Assembly (NCBI RefSeq): GCF_009789575.1
Contig: NZ_CP046908.1
Coordinates: 3,625,001-3,689,000, forward strand
Source of the DNA: Stappia indica
GTDB taxonomy: Bacteria; Pseudomonadota; Alphaproteobacteria; Rhizobiales; Stappiaceae
DNA: 64,000 bases
Direction: 5' to 3'
A model generated the notes under the pieces. That model had not been told where the DNA came from. It was given only the letters and a program-made list of their open reading frames with translations, and did not search any database. Shown here one piece after another: positions 1 through 8,723 of the stretch. The translations under genes and the position numbers were made by a program. Numbering within the stretch: position 1 is the stretch's first letter; each line of letters opens with the position of its first letter.

Positions 1-728
1 CCGGCAAGCCGATCTGCTACACCAGCGCCGATTCCGTGTTCCAGATCGCCGCGCACGAGGAGCATTTCGGCCTGGAGCGGCTCTATCGTCTCTGCGAGAC
101 CGTTCGCCGTCTGGTCGATCCCTACAATATCGGCCGGGTGATCGCGCGGCCCTTCATCGGCGATGCCGTCTCCGGGTTCGAGCGCACCGCCAACCGGCGC
201 GACTATTCGGTGCTGCCGCCGGAGCCGACCCTGCTCGACCGTGCCGTTGCCGCAGGGCGCCGGACGCTGACCATCGGCAAGATCTCCGACATCTTCGCCC
301 ATCAGGGCGTATCGGAGGTGCTGAAGGCGGCTGGCAACGATGCCCTGTTCGACCGCACGCTGGAGGCGATGGACAAGGCCGGCGAGGGCGATCTGATCTT
401 CGCCAACTATATCGATTTCGACAGCCTTTACGGCCATCGCCGCGACGTGCCTGGCTATGCAGCTGCGCTCGAGGCGCTGGACCGCCGGTTGCCGGAACTG
501 CTGGAGCGACTGCGGCCGGGCGACCTGCTGATTCTCACCGCCGATCACGGCTGCGATCCGACCTGGCGCGGCACCGACCACACCCGCGAGCGGGTGCCGG
601 TGATCGGCCTTCTCAAGGGGAGCGCGCCGAAGGAAATCGGCATTCGCGACACGTTCGCCGATATCGGCGAGACCATCGCGGCCCATCTGGGGCTGGCGCC
701 GGGGCGGCACGGCACCTCCTTCCTCTGA
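1..728 (+). CDS. deoB: Phosphopentomutase, 3' part
   Basis: This is the last 241 codons of phosphopentomutase, which interconverts (deoxy)ribose 1-phosphate and 5-phosphate in nucleoside catabolism. The frame is open to the left edge (first full codon at base 3), so roughly 165 N-terminal residues lie outside if the length matches the usual ~405 aa. The alkaline-phosphatase-superfamily metal-site signature [16 protein letters not shown] sits near bases 543-590 and is intact. The residues before the first in-frame GTG (base 36) also match the family, so GTG is not the start. A PhyH dioxygenase, adenosine deaminase and upp follow on the same strand, which is typical salvage context. Confidence 0.95.
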   Translation, partial: GKPICYTSADSVFQIAAHEEHFGLERLYRLCETVRRLVDPYNIGRVIARPFIGDAVSGFERTANRRDYSVLPPEPTLLDRAVAAGRRTLTIGKISDIFAHQGVSEVLKAAGNDALFDRTLEAMDKAGEGDLIFANYIDFDSLYGHRRDVPGYAAALEALDRRLPELLERLRPGDLLILTADHGCDPTWRGTDHTRERVPVIGLLKGSAPKEIGIRDTFADIGETIAAHLGLAPGRHGTSFL

Positions 729-819
729 TATCGGGCTCGCCGAACTGGAGCCCGTCCGGTCCTCCCGCTAGACTGTGCGGCATCGATCCGCACGAACGGT
801 ATCCCCAACGGAGACGCGC

Positions 820-1683
820 ATGATCGCACGGTCCTTTTCCGCACCGCGGGACGGAGTTCTGACGCCGGAGATGCAGGAGGCCTATGCCCAGGACGGCTTC
901 CTGGTGCTGACCGGCTACAAGTCGGCGGCGGACTGCGACGCGCTGAAGGCCCGCATGTCCGAGTTGATCGACGCCTTCGATCCGCACGAGCATGCCTCCG
1001 TCTTCGAAACCGGTGCCCAGAGCCATGCCCGCGACCGCTATTTCCGCGAGAGCGGCGACAAGATCCGCTTCTTCTTCGAGGAGGAGGCGTTCGACGAGGA
1101 CGGCCGGTTGCAGCGCGACAAGCATATGGCGCTGAACAAGGTCGGCCACGCGCTGCACGACCTCGACCCGGTGTTCGAGCGCTTCTCGCGCGATCACCGG
1201 CTTGCCCGCACGGCGGAGAGCCTCGGCCTTACCGCGCCGCTGCTGGCCCAGTCCATGTATATCTTCAAGCCGCCGGAGATCGGCGGCGAGGTCAACTGCC
1301 ACCAGGATTCCACCTTCCTGCACACCGAGCCGCTGTCCTGCACCGGATTCTGGTTCGCGCTGGAAGACGCCGACGAGACCAATGGCGGCCTGCTCGGCGG
1401 GCCGGGCGGGCATCTGGCGCCCCTGCGCCAGCGCTTCCACTATGACGGCGAGGCGCTGGTGATGGAGCCGCTGGACGACACGCCACTTGCCGGCGACGTG
1501 CCGCTGGTCGCCCCCAAGGGGACGCTGGTGGTGCTGCACGGTCTGGTGCCGCATCGCTCGGCGCCGAACCGCTCGCCGCGCTCGCGCCATGCCTATGCGT
1601 TGCATCTGGTCGACGGGACCGCCCGCTGGTCGCCCGACAACTGGCTGGTGCGCGCACCGGAAAACCCGATGCGCGGGTTCTGA
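820..1683 (+). CDS. PhyH-family 2-oxoglutarate/Fe(II) dioxygenase
   Basis: 287 aa, phytanoyl-CoA dioxygenase (PhyH/PHYHD1-like) superfamily: non-haem iron enzymes coupling 2-oxoglutarate decarboxylation to substrate hydroxylation. The facial triad is visible as His161-x-Asp163 (in NCHQDST) and distal His245 (in LVPHRS), with Arg256 a likely 2-oxoglutarate anchor. The stretch TEPLSCTGFWFALEDADETN is very like animal PHYHD1. The ATG at 820 is chosen over an upstream GTG-type frame because GGAG lies about 8 bases before it. Its stop is only 3 bases before the adenosine deaminase start, so the two are probably co-translated. The substrate cannot be told from sequence; the context points to a nucleoside or nucleobase, which is inference. 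Confidence 0.88.
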   Translation: MIARSFSAPRDGVLTPEMQEAYAQDGFLVLTGYKSAADCDALKARMSELIDAFDPHEHASVFETGAQSHARDRYFRESGDKIRFFFEEEAFDEDGRLQRDKHMALNKVGHALHDLDPVFERFSRDHRLARTAESLGLTAPLLAQSMYIFKPPEIGGEVNCHQDSTFLHTEPLSCTGFWFALEDADETNGGLLGGPGGHLAPLRQRFHYDGEALVMEPLDDTPLAGDVPLVAPKGTLVVLHGLVPHRSAPNRSPRSRHAYALHLVDGTARWSPDNWLVRAPENPMRGF

Positions 1684-1686
1684 CGC

Positions 1687-2709
1687 ATGCCGGCAAGCGC
1701 CAGCACGCGGGCAATGCTTCCCAAGGCGGAACTGCATGTGCATATCGAGGGGGCGGCGCCGGCCGATCTCGTGCAGCGCCTTGCCAAACGCCACGGCCAG
1801 GACGTCGAAGGCCTCTTCGACGAGCGCGGCCGCTACCTCTGGAACGACTTCTCCGAATTCCTCGCGGCCTATGACAGGGCGAGCCGGGTGTTCCGCACGC
1901 CGGAGGACTACGCGCTGCTCTCCGGAACCTATCTGCGCATGCTGGCGGCGGAGGGGGCGATCTATGCCGAACTGACGATCTCGCCCGATCACGCCGCCGG
2001 CGCCGGTCTGTCCTATCGCGACTATGTCGCCGGCCTTGCCGCCGGCATCGAGCAGGCACGCGCCGACACCGGCATCGAGGCGCGGATGATCGCCATCGGC
2101 GTGCGCCATTTCGGGGCCCGCGCGGTCGAGCAGGTGGTGGCGCAGGTCATCGCTGCGCCGCATCCGCTGGTCACCGGCTTCGGCCTTGCCGGCGACGAGC
2201 GCGAGGGTCATCCGGCGAACTTTGCCCGCGCCTTTCGCACCGCCGGAGAGGCGGGGCTCGGCCTGACTGCCCATGCGGGCGAGGTTTGCGGCCCCGAAAG
2301 CGTCACGGCTGCGCTCGACTTCCTGCGCGTGCGGCGCATCGGCCACGGCGTGCGGGCCATCGAGGACCGGGCCGTCGTCGAGCGGATCGCGGAAGAAGGC
2401 ATCGTGCTGGAAGTCTGCCCCGGCTCCAATCTGGCGCTCGGGTTCTACTCCAACCTGCGCTTTCATCCAGTGAACCTGCTGCGCCGCGCCGGTTGCCGCA
2501 TCACGCTCAATTCCGACGATCCGCCCTTCTTCGGCACGACGCTCGGTCATGAATATCGCAGCTGTGCCGAGACCTTCGGCTGGCCGGAGGACGAGCTGCT
2601 GGCGATCACCCGCAATGCCATCGCCGCCGCCTTCTGCGACGAGGACACGCGGCGGCGGCTGGTCGTCCGCCTGTCGGATCATGCGGCGCTGCGCGGCGGC
2701 GGGGTCTGA
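1687..2709 (+). CDS. add: Adenosine deaminase family protein
   Basis: 340 aa zinc amidohydrolase that deaminates adenosine (possibly adenine) in purine salvage. Metal ligands are visible: His17-x-His19 (ELHVHIEG), His196 in TAHAGE and Asp277 in NSDDPPFFG; GHG at about 219-221 is also conserved. The length fits the family. The start follows the dioxygenase stop by 3 bases. Adenosine and adenine deaminases share this fold and motifs, so the exact substrate is less certain than the family. upp lies downstream after 140 bases. Confidence 0.92.
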   Translation: MPASASTRAMLPKAELHVHIEGAAPADLVQRLAKRHGQDVEGLFDERGRYLWNDFSEFLAAYDRASRVFRTPEDYALLSGTYLRMLAAEGAIYAELTISPDHAAGAGLSYRDYVAGLAAGIEQARADTGIEARMIAIGVRHFGARAVEQVVAQVIAAPHPLVTGFGLAGDEREGHPANFARAFRTAGEAGLGLTAHAGEVCGPESVTAALDFLRVRRIGHGVRAIEDRAVVERIAEEGIVLEVCPGSNLALGFYSNLRFHPVNLLRRAGCRITLNSDDPPFFGTTLGHEYRSCAETFGWPEDELLAITRNAIAAAFCDEDTRRRLVVRLSDHAALRGGGV

Positions 2710-2849
2710 GAGGGGAAGTCGGTGGACGGGAGGGCGAGGTCGTGCTGCGCCTGTTCCGCTTGTTCGCCGGTTGATCTATGACAGGAAGGAAGCCGGTTGG
2801 GGCTTCGGGAGGCGTCGGCCTCCAGACAGAGCGAGCGGAGAGGCGCGAG

Positions 2850-3479
2850 ATGACCGGAGCAACCGTAGTCGATCACCCGATGGTGCAGCACAAGCTGACG
2901 CACATGCGGATGAAGGAGACCTCGACCCAGGGTTTTCGCAGGCTCCTGCGGGAAATTTCCGTGCTGCTCACCTATGAGGTGACCCGCGACCTGCCGATCA
3001 CCACCGTCGAGATCGAAACGCCGCTGCAGACCATGTCCGCGCCGGTCATCGAGGGCAAGAAGCTGGTCTTCGCCTCGGTTCTGCGCGCCGGCAACGGACT
3101 GCTGGAGGGCATGCTGGAGCTGGTCCCGGCCGCCCGCGTCGCCCATATCGGCCTCTACCGTGATCCCAAGACGCTGCAGCCCGTCGAATACTATTTCAAG
3201 GCGCCGGAAGATCTCGCCGAGCGTCTCGTGATCGTCGTCGACCCGATGCTGGCCACCGCCAACTCGGCGATTGCTGCCGTCCAGCGGCTGAAGGAACGCG
3301 GCGCCACCCAGCTGCGTTTCCTGTGCCTGCTGGCCGCGCCCGAAGGCATCGCCAAGTTCAACGCCGCCCATCCGGATGTGCCGATCTTCACCGCTGCCAT
3401 CGACGAGCGGCTGAACGAGAAGGGCTATATCGTGCCCGGTCTCGGCGATGCCGGCGACCGCATGTACGGCACGAAGTAA
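2850..3479 (+). CDS. upp: Uracil phosphoribosyltransferase
   Basis: 209 aa; converts uracil and PRPP to UMP. The PRPP loop is [14 protein letters not shown] (the ANS variant of the usual ATGGS, which I recall from rhizobial proteins), and the C-terminal uracil-binding motif [10 protein letters not shown] is complete. The ATG at 2850 is preferred over the longer frame from 2778 because GCGGAGAGG lies upstream and the usual length is about 209 aa. It belongs to the salvage group with deoB and add; the 140-base gap before it could hold its own promoter, but I see no clear one. Confidence 0.96.
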   Translation: MTGATVVDHPMVQHKLTHMRMKETSTQGFRRLLREISVLLTYEVTRDLPITTVEIETPLQTMSAPVIEGKKLVFASVLRAGNGLLEGMLELVPAARVAHIGLYRDPKTLQPVEYYFKAPEDLAERLVIVVDPMLATANSAIAAVQRLKERGATQLRFLCLLAAPEGIAKFNAAHPDVPIFTAAIDERLNEKGYIVPGLGDAGDRMYGTK

Positions 3480-3526
3480 CGCCGTATCCCTGCGACGCCG
3501 TCGCCGTGAAGACCGGGAGGAGCGAC

Positions 3527-4291
3527 ATGACAGCCGAGGCGATCTATCCGGACCTGAAGGGCAGAACCGTATTGGTCACCGGCGGCGGCGGCGGCATCGG
3601 TGCCGAGATCGTTCGCCGGTTTGCCGCGCAAGGGGCCTTGGTCGGTTTCATCGACCTCAGTGAGGAGCCCTCCCGCCGCCTCGTTGCGGAACTGGAAGGC
3701 AAGGGGGCGAAGGTCCGCTTCGCCCGTGCCGATCTCACGGATATCGAGGCGACCCGTGCGGCAATCGCCGAGCTGCGCGAAGCGCTCGGCTCCGTCTCTA
3801 TCCTGGTCAACAACGCCGCCCATGACGAGCGTCACCGGCTGGAAGAGGTGACGCCCGAATACTGGGACAGCCGCATGGCGGTGAACCTCAAGCACCAGTT
3901 CTTCTGCACCCAGGCGGTGGTGGGCGACATGCGCGCGCTCGGCGGCGGTGCCATCGTCAACATGGGGTCGATCTCCTGGATGATCGGGCAGGGCGGCATG
4001 GCCGGCTACACAGCGGCCAAGTCCGCCGTGATCGGCCTGACGCGCTCGCTCGCCCGCGACCTTGGTCCGGACAACATTCGCGTCAACTGTATCGCTCCGG
4101 GGTGGATCATGACCGAGCGCCAGATCGCCCTGTGGCTCGACGAGGCCGGCGAGCGCGAGATCATGGAGCGGCAATGCCTCAAGCGGAAGCTGGTGCCGGC
4201 GGATGTCGCCCGTGTGGTGCTGTTCTTCTGCTCGGATGCGGCCGCCGCATGCACCAACCAGACCTATATCGTCGACGGTGGCTGGATCTGA
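3527..4291 (+). CDS. SDR family oxidoreductase
   Basis: 254 aa short-chain dehydrogenase/reductase. It shows the Rossmann motif TGGGGGIGAE near residues 16-25, NNAA at about 97-100, a catalytic Ser in NMGSIS, Tyr161-xxx-Lys165 (GYTAAK) and a C-terminal NQTYIVDGGW typical of classical SDRs. A strong Shine-Dalgarno (GGGAGGAG) precedes the ATG. It is 47 bases after upp and 31 bases before a ribokinase-like gene, so a sugar or polyol substrate (e.g. a ribose derivative) is plausible but not shown by the sequence. Confidence 0.9.
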   Translation: MTAEAIYPDLKGRTVLVTGGGGGIGAEIVRRFAAQGALVGFIDLSEEPSRRLVAELEGKGAKVRFARADLTDIEATRAAIAELREALGSVSILVNNAAHDERHRLEEVTPEYWDSRMAVNLKHQFFCTQAVVGDMRALGGGAIVNMGSISWMIGQGGMAGYTAAKSAVIGLTRSLARDLGPDNIRVNCIAPGWIMTERQIALWLDEAGEREIMERQCLKRKLVPADVARVVLFFCSDAAAACTNQTYIVDGGWI

Positions 4292-4322
4292 TCTCGTCCG
4301 CCAAACTGCAGGAGCAGGCACC

Positions 4323-5246
4323 GTGATCACCGTATTCGGCTCCATCAATCTCGACCTCGTCGTTGCCCTGCCGCGTCTTCCGGCGCCCGGCGAAACGGTG
4401 GTCGGCCCCGACCACCAGATCTTTCCCGGCGGCAAGGGCGCCAACCAGGCGCTGGCGGCAGCGCGTGCAGGGGCGAGGGTCCGGATGATCGGTGCTGTCG
4501 GCCGCGACGCCCATGCCGAGGCCGCGCTTGCCAATCTGGAGCGTGCGGGGGTCGACCTTTCCGGCGTCCGCCATCTCGACGGGACCACCGGCATTGCCAT
4601 GATCGGCGTCGACGCCAAGGGCGAGAACCTCATCATGTGCGCCAGCGGCGTCAATGCCCGCGTCGTGGCGGAGTGGCTGGATGGCCGGCTGGCGCGGGGC
4701 GACCTGCTGGTGCTCCAGCGCGAGCTGAGCCCGCGGCCGATTGCCGATGCCATCGCCCGCGCGCGGCTGTGCGGCGCGCGCGTGTTGCTGAACGCCGCGC
4801 CGTCCGGCGACGCGGAGCTCGCCCGCCTGGTGCCGGATGTCGACGTCGTCGTCGCCAATTCCGTGGAGGCGGCGGAACTTGCCGCCGCACTCGGCACGGG
4901 CGAGACGCCGGTGCCGGAGGCCCATTGCGCGGCGCTTTCCGGCGCGGATCGCCTTGCCGTCGTCACCCTGGGCGCTCGCGGGCTGATCGCCCAGAAGGGC
5001 AAGACCCGCTGGCGGGTTGCCGCGCCCGAAGTCGACGTGGTCGACACGACCGGCGCGGGCGATGCCTTTGTCGGGGCTCTTGCCGCCGCGCTCGACCGGG
5101 GGGCGGAGATCGGCCGTGCCTTGCTGGAGGGCACCGCCGCCGGCGCTCTTGCCTGCACGGCGAACGGGGCGCAGTCCTCCTCGCCGGAGGCGGCGGTCAT
5201 CGCGAAGCTCGCCGACACGCTGACCTGCGAGACGCTGGAGGCGTGA
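4323..5246 (+). CDS. rbsK: Ribokinase (PfkB family)
   Basis: 307 aa PfkB sugar kinase. The N-terminal VFGSINLDLVV and GGKGANQALAAARAG motifs are those of ribokinases, and the catalytic base Asp247 lies in DTTGAGDAFVGA. The GTG at 4323 is chosen because AGGAG lies 9 bases upstream; an earlier in-frame start would run deep into the SDR gene. The product ribose 5-phosphate links to the DeoB reaction encoded at the start of the window. No ribose ABC transporter is present here. Ribokinase is most likely; another pentose or nucleoside kinase of the family cannot be excluded. Confidence 0.88.
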   Translation: MITVFGSINLDLVVALPRLPAPGETVVGPDHQIFPGGKGANQALAAARAGARVRMIGAVGRDAHAEAALANLERAGVDLSGVRHLDGTTGIAMIGVDAKGENLIMCASGVNARVVAEWLDGRLARGDLLVLQRELSPRPIADAIARARLCGARVLLNAAPSGDAELARLVPDVDVVVANSVEAAELAAALGTGETPVPEAHCAALSGADRLAVVTLGARGLIAQKGKTRWRVAAPEVDVVDTTGAGDAFVGALAAALDRGAEIGRALLEGTAAGALACTANGAQSSSPEAAVIAKLADTLTCETLEA

Positions 5247-5396
5247 GCCTCGCCGGTCTTTCAAATTTTATCTTTCCTGTTAAGGGCCCGGATACCGCGT
5301 TCACATCCCCCGCGCGTGCCTTCACCCCTTGCTAAGCGGTCTCGTGGGACCCTTGCCGTCTGTTCTTGAATGGCTGAGGGTAGGGGGAGCGGAGCC

Positions 5397-5909
5397 ATGG
5401 CACGCTATCTGATGATCGCCGCAATCGTCGTCGTGGCCGCGGCCTTGGCGCCCGATTTTCTGCGCGATTATCTCAAGGAGGTGCCGGTCGTCGCAGCGGC
5501 GCGCCAGGAGGCGCCCGCGCCCGAGACTTCGTCCGGACCGCGCACGCTCGTCCTGAAGGCCGGGCGAAACGGCCATTACGAGGTCAGCGCCCATATCAAT
5601 GGCCGTCCGGTGCACTCCCTGATCGACACCGGCGCGTCGACGCTTGCCCTGCCGTCCGAGGTTGCGGCCCTTTCCGGTGTCCGTCCGGCCCGCTCCGACT
5701 ATGTCGTCAAGGTGCGCACGGCCAACGGCATCGCGCTGGCTGCCCCCGTCACCCTGCGTGAGCTGCGCCTGGGAAGCATCCGCCTCAGCAATGTCGAGGC
5801 GCTGGTCATGCCGGAGGGCGCGCTGGAACTGCCGCTGATCGGCATGTCGGTGCTCGGCCGTCTTGCCAAGGTCGACATCCGCTCCGGCACGATGCGGTTG
5901 ATACAGTAA
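5397..5909 (+). CDS. Membrane-anchored retropepsin-like aspartic protease
   Basis: 170 aa. An N-terminal hydrophobic segment (about residues 4-20) is followed by a linker rich in Ala/Pro/Glu and one retroviral-type aspartic protease domain (clan AA, TIGR02281-like). The catalytic motif is LIDTGASTLALP with Asp77; the single Asp implies an active homodimer. The second family hallmark, LPLIGMSVLGRL, is near the C-terminus. The start at 5397 has GGGGGAGCGGAG before it and puts the membrane anchor at the N-terminus. Members are found widely in alphaproteobacteria; the substrate is not known from sequence. Confidence 0.88.
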   Translation: MARYLMIAAIVVVAAALAPDFLRDYLKEVPVVAAARQEAPAPETSSGPRTLVLKAGRNGHYEVSAHINGRPVHSLIDTGASTLALPSEVAALSGVRPARSDYVVKVRTANGIALAAPVTLRELRLGSIRLSNVEALVMPEGALELPLIGMSVLGRLAKVDIRSGTMRLIQ

Positions 5910-6002
5910 CCCTGCCGGGTGATTTCGCTGTCCGTCCCGCTATAGTGTTCCCGCCCGCGCGTTGCGCGCCGGGCCTGCCACGGATCGCGGGAACCACCTG
6001 AA

Positions 6003-7028
6003 ATGAGCGTCAGTCAGTTCGGCCAGCTTGCCGATGGAACGCCTGTCGAGCGCGTCGCCATCGCGGGGGGCGGGCTGTCGGCCAGCATCATGACGCTGGG
6101 CGCTGCCATCACCGACCTGCGCGTTGGCGGGCGCGGCGTGGTGCTCGGCTTTGCCGATCTTGCCTCCTATCTCGCCCATTCCCCCTATTTTGGCGTGATC
6201 GCCGGCCGCCATGCCAATCGCATTGCCGGCGGCCGGTTCCGGCTCGATGGCAGCGACGTCCAGCTCGAATGCAACGAGGGCGGTCGCAACCACCTTCATG
6301 GCGGCGCAAGGGGCTTTGCCCGGCGGCTGTGGTCGCTGCGAGAGGCCGGACCCGCCCATGCGATGCTGGCGCTGGTCTCCGAAGATGGCGATGCGGGCTA
6401 TCCCGGCCGCGTCGAGGCGAGCGTGCGCTACGAGATCCCGGACGCCGGGGACCGGCTCCGCATCGTGCTGGAAGCGGTGACCGACCGGCCGACGCTGGTG
6501 AACCTTGCGACCCACAGCTATTTCAACCTCGACGGATCGCCCGACATCGGCGGCCATCTGCTGCAGATCGAGGCCGATGCCTATCTGCCCGTCGACGGCG
6601 AGGCGATTCCGACCGGCGAGGTGCGCCCCGTTGCGGGAACGCCGTTCGACTTCCGCCGCCTGCGCCGGATCGATGCGCATGGGGGCGATGTCGCCCATGA
6701 CCATAATTTCTGCCTGTCAGCCGTGCCAACCTGCGAACCGCGCCTCGTCGCGCGCGTTATCGGACAGGAGAGCGGCCTTGCCATGGACGTGCTGACGAGC
6801 GAGCCCGGCCTCCAGTTCTACGACGGCTACAAGCTTGCCGTGCCCTGTCCGGGACTGGACGGGCGCAGCTACGGGCCGCGTGCGGGCCTCTGCCTGGAGC
6901 CGCAGCGCTGGCCGGACAGTCCCAATCACCGGCACTTCGCCGGGGCCGTCCTGCGACCGGGCGAGCTCTACCGGCAAGTGACAGAGTATCGATTTTCCCA
7001 GATCGGGCATGAGGACCTGACGCCATGA
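6003..7028 (+). CDS. galM: Aldose 1-epimerase
   Basis: 341 aa galactose mutarotase family protein interconverting alpha and beta anomers. It has the signature NEGGRNHLHGG, the catalytic His171 in THSYFNLDG and the catalytic Glu299 in CLEPQRWPDSPNH. Its TGA overlaps the ATG of the downstream deacetylase-like gene (ATGA), so the two are translationally coupled. No sugar transporter accompanies it, so the in vivo sugar is open. Confidence 0.92.
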   Translation: MSVSQFGQLADGTPVERVAIAGGGLSASIMTLGAAITDLRVGGRGVVLGFADLASYLAHSPYFGVIAGRHANRIAGGRFRLDGSDVQLECNEGGRNHLHGGARGFARRLWSLREAGPAHAMLALVSEDGDAGYPGRVEASVRYEIPDAGDRLRIVLEAVTDRPTLVNLATHSYFNLDGSPDIGGHLLQIEADAYLPVDGEAIPTGEVRPVAGTPFDFRRLRRIDAHGGDVAHDHNFCLSAVPTCEPRLVARVIGQESGLAMDVLTSEPGLQFYDGYKLAVPCPGLDGRSYGPRAGLCLEPQRWPDSPNHRHFAGAVLRPGELYRQVTEYRFSQIGHEDLTP

Positions 7029-8056
7029 AGACCGTGTTTTCCGCCGGACAGCTGGCCCACGACCCCAAGCAGGAGATCTCCGACGGCATGCTGAAGCCGG
7101 CGGTGGAGATCCCCTCCCGTGCCGAGATGGTTCGCGAGGCCGTGCTCGCACGCGGTCTCGGCGAGCTGCTGGAGCCGGACGATTTCGGGATGGATCCGCT
7201 GGCCCGCATCCATGACGCCGGCTATCTCGCGTTCCTGGAGAGCTTCTGGGACCGCTGGACCACTGCCGGACGCAGCGGCGAGGCCTTCCCCTTCGTCTGG
7301 CCGGTGCGCGGGCTCAACATCGATCCGGTGCCCGATCACATCGACGGGTTGCTCGGCCGCTATTCCTTTGACGCCGGCACGCCGCTCGGCGAACACACCT
7401 TCGCCGCCGCGCGCGCCAGCGCCAATTCCGCCCTGACCGGCGCCCGCCTGGTTGCCGGCGGCGAGCGCGCCGCCTTCGCCCTGTGCCGTCCGCCCGGACA
7501 CCACGCGGCGGCCGACTATTATGGCGGCTATTGCTTCCTCAACAATGCGGCCATCGCTGCGCAGTGGCTGCGCGATGCCGGCGCCGAACGCGTCGCGGTG
7601 CTTGATGTCGACTATCACCACGGCAACGGCACCCAGTCGATCTTCTACGAGCGCTCCGACGTGCTGTTCCTGTCGATCCATGCCGACCCGCGCGAGGAAT
7701 ATCCCTATTTTCTCGGCCACGCGGCAGAGACCGGGGCGGGCAAGGGCGAGGGGTTCAACGCCAATTATCCGCTGGAGCTCGGCGCCGACTGGGATGTGTG
7801 GTCGCAGGCGCTTGCCGCCTCGCTCGCGCGCATCGCGGCCTTCCGGCCGGACACGCTGGTCGTCTCGCTCGGCCTCGATGCTTACGAGAAGGACCCGATC
7901 TCCCGCTTCCGCCTCGTCCACGAGGACTTCACGCGAATGGGCGCAGCGCTCGCCGCGGCCGGCCTTCCGACCCTCTTCGTCATGGAAGGCGGCTATGCGG
8001 TCGATGCGCTCGGCACCAACTGCGTCAACGTTCTGTCCGGCTTCGAGGCCGGCTGA
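7025..8056 (+). CDS. Histone deacetylase/acetylpolyamine amidohydrolase family
   Basis: 343 aa zinc-dependent deacetylase of the HDAC/APAH (arginase-fold) superfamily. The tandem active-site histidines are His159-His160 (PPGHHAAAD), and zinc ligands Asp196 and His198 lie in DVDYHHGNGTQ; the third ligand Asp lies in GLDAYEKDP and the catalytic Tyr in EGGYAVDAL. Bacterial members act on acetylated polyamines, small molecules or proteins; the sequence does not decide which. The start overlaps the aldose epimerase stop. The gene ends 1 base before the convergent HAD gene, with no terminator visible. Confidence 0.92.
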   Translation: MKTVFSAGQLAHDPKQEISDGMLKPAVEIPSRAEMVREAVLARGLGELLEPDDFGMDPLARIHDAGYLAFLESFWDRWTTAGRSGEAFPFVWPVRGLNIDPVPDHIDGLLGRYSFDAGTPLGEHTFAAARASANSALTGARLVAGGERAAFALCRPPGHHAAADYYGGYCFLNNAAIAAQWLRDAGAERVAVLDVDYHHGNGTQSIFYERSDVLFLSIHADPREEYPYFLGHAAETGAGKGEGFNANYPLELGADWDVWSQALAASLARIAAFRPDTLVVSLGLDAYEKDPISRFRLVHEDFTRMGAALAAAGLPTLFVMEGGYAVDALGTNCVNVLSGFEAG

Positions 8057-8057
8057 G

Positions 8058-8675
8058 CTAAAGCGGGAAGCCGTGGTCCGTCAACGCGGCCTTCAGCGCC
8101 GGAGCATCGGTGAAGTGGATGGCATGCATGCCCACGGACTTCGCCGCCTCGACATTGGCCGGGCTGTCGTCGATGAACACGGTGGTCTCTGGCGCCAGGT
8201 CGTTGCGCGAGAACAGCACGTGGTAGATGCGCGGGTCCGGCTTCACCAGCCGTTCATGCGCGGACACGACCACATCGATGAAGCTGTCGGCAAGAAAGGG
8301 GAAGCGGCGCTCGCATTCGGCGAACTTCTCGGACGAGAAATTGGTGATCGCATAGAGCGGCACGCCCGCCGTCTTCAGTGCGGTGAGGATCGCGACGCTG
8401 CCCGGCACTTCGCCCGGTACCATTTCATGCCAGCGCGTGTCCCAGGCGAGGATCTCCTCCCGGTGGTCGGGCCGCCGGGCGAGAGCCTCGGCGATGCCCT
8501 CGGCAAAGCTGCGGCCCCGGTCCTGCTCCAGGTTCCACTCCGGCGGCAGCACCTCGGCGAGAAACCGGTCGGCGTCGGCCTCGGTCTCGAAGATGCTGCG
8601 ATAAAGAAGGCGCGGATCCCACTGGATGAGGACGTTGCCGATGTCGAAGACCACGGTATCGGGACGGCGTGTCAT
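8058..8675 (-). CDS. HAD-superfamily hydrolase, YihX-like
   Basis: 205 aa HAD hydrolase, subfamily IA. Motif I reads VFDIGNVLI: the nucleophile Asp is present but the usual +2 Asp is Gly, as in YihX-type sugar phosphatases. Motif II is ITNFS, the motif III Lys lies in VKPDPRIY, and motif IV is VFIDDSPANVEAA. The ATG at 8675 was chosen because motif I begins just after it; a longer frame would add about 28 residues of unlikely sequence. A small phosphorylated metabolite, perhaps a sugar phosphate, is the likely substrate. Confidence 0.9.
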   Translation of the reverse strand: MTRRPDTVVFDIGNVLIQWDPRLLYRSIFETEADADRFLAEVLPPEWNLEQDRGRSFAEGIAEALARRPDHREEILAWDTRWHEMVPGEVPGSVAILTALKTAGVPLYAITNFSSEKFAECERRFPFLADSFIDVVVSAHERLVKPDPRIYHVLFSRNDLAPETTVFIDDSPANVEAAKSVGMHAIHFTDAPALKAALTDHGFPL

Positions 8676-8723
8676 CGAAGCTCCCGGATTGCGGGCGCTG
8701 CGGCCCTGGCACACACTGGCGGA

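Noticed and set aside
613-2682. 689-aa open frame on the minus strand
   Set aside because: It lies antisense to the dioxygenase and adenosine deaminase genes, which have full catalytic motifs; long antisense frames are expected at this GC content and it has no recognisable domain.
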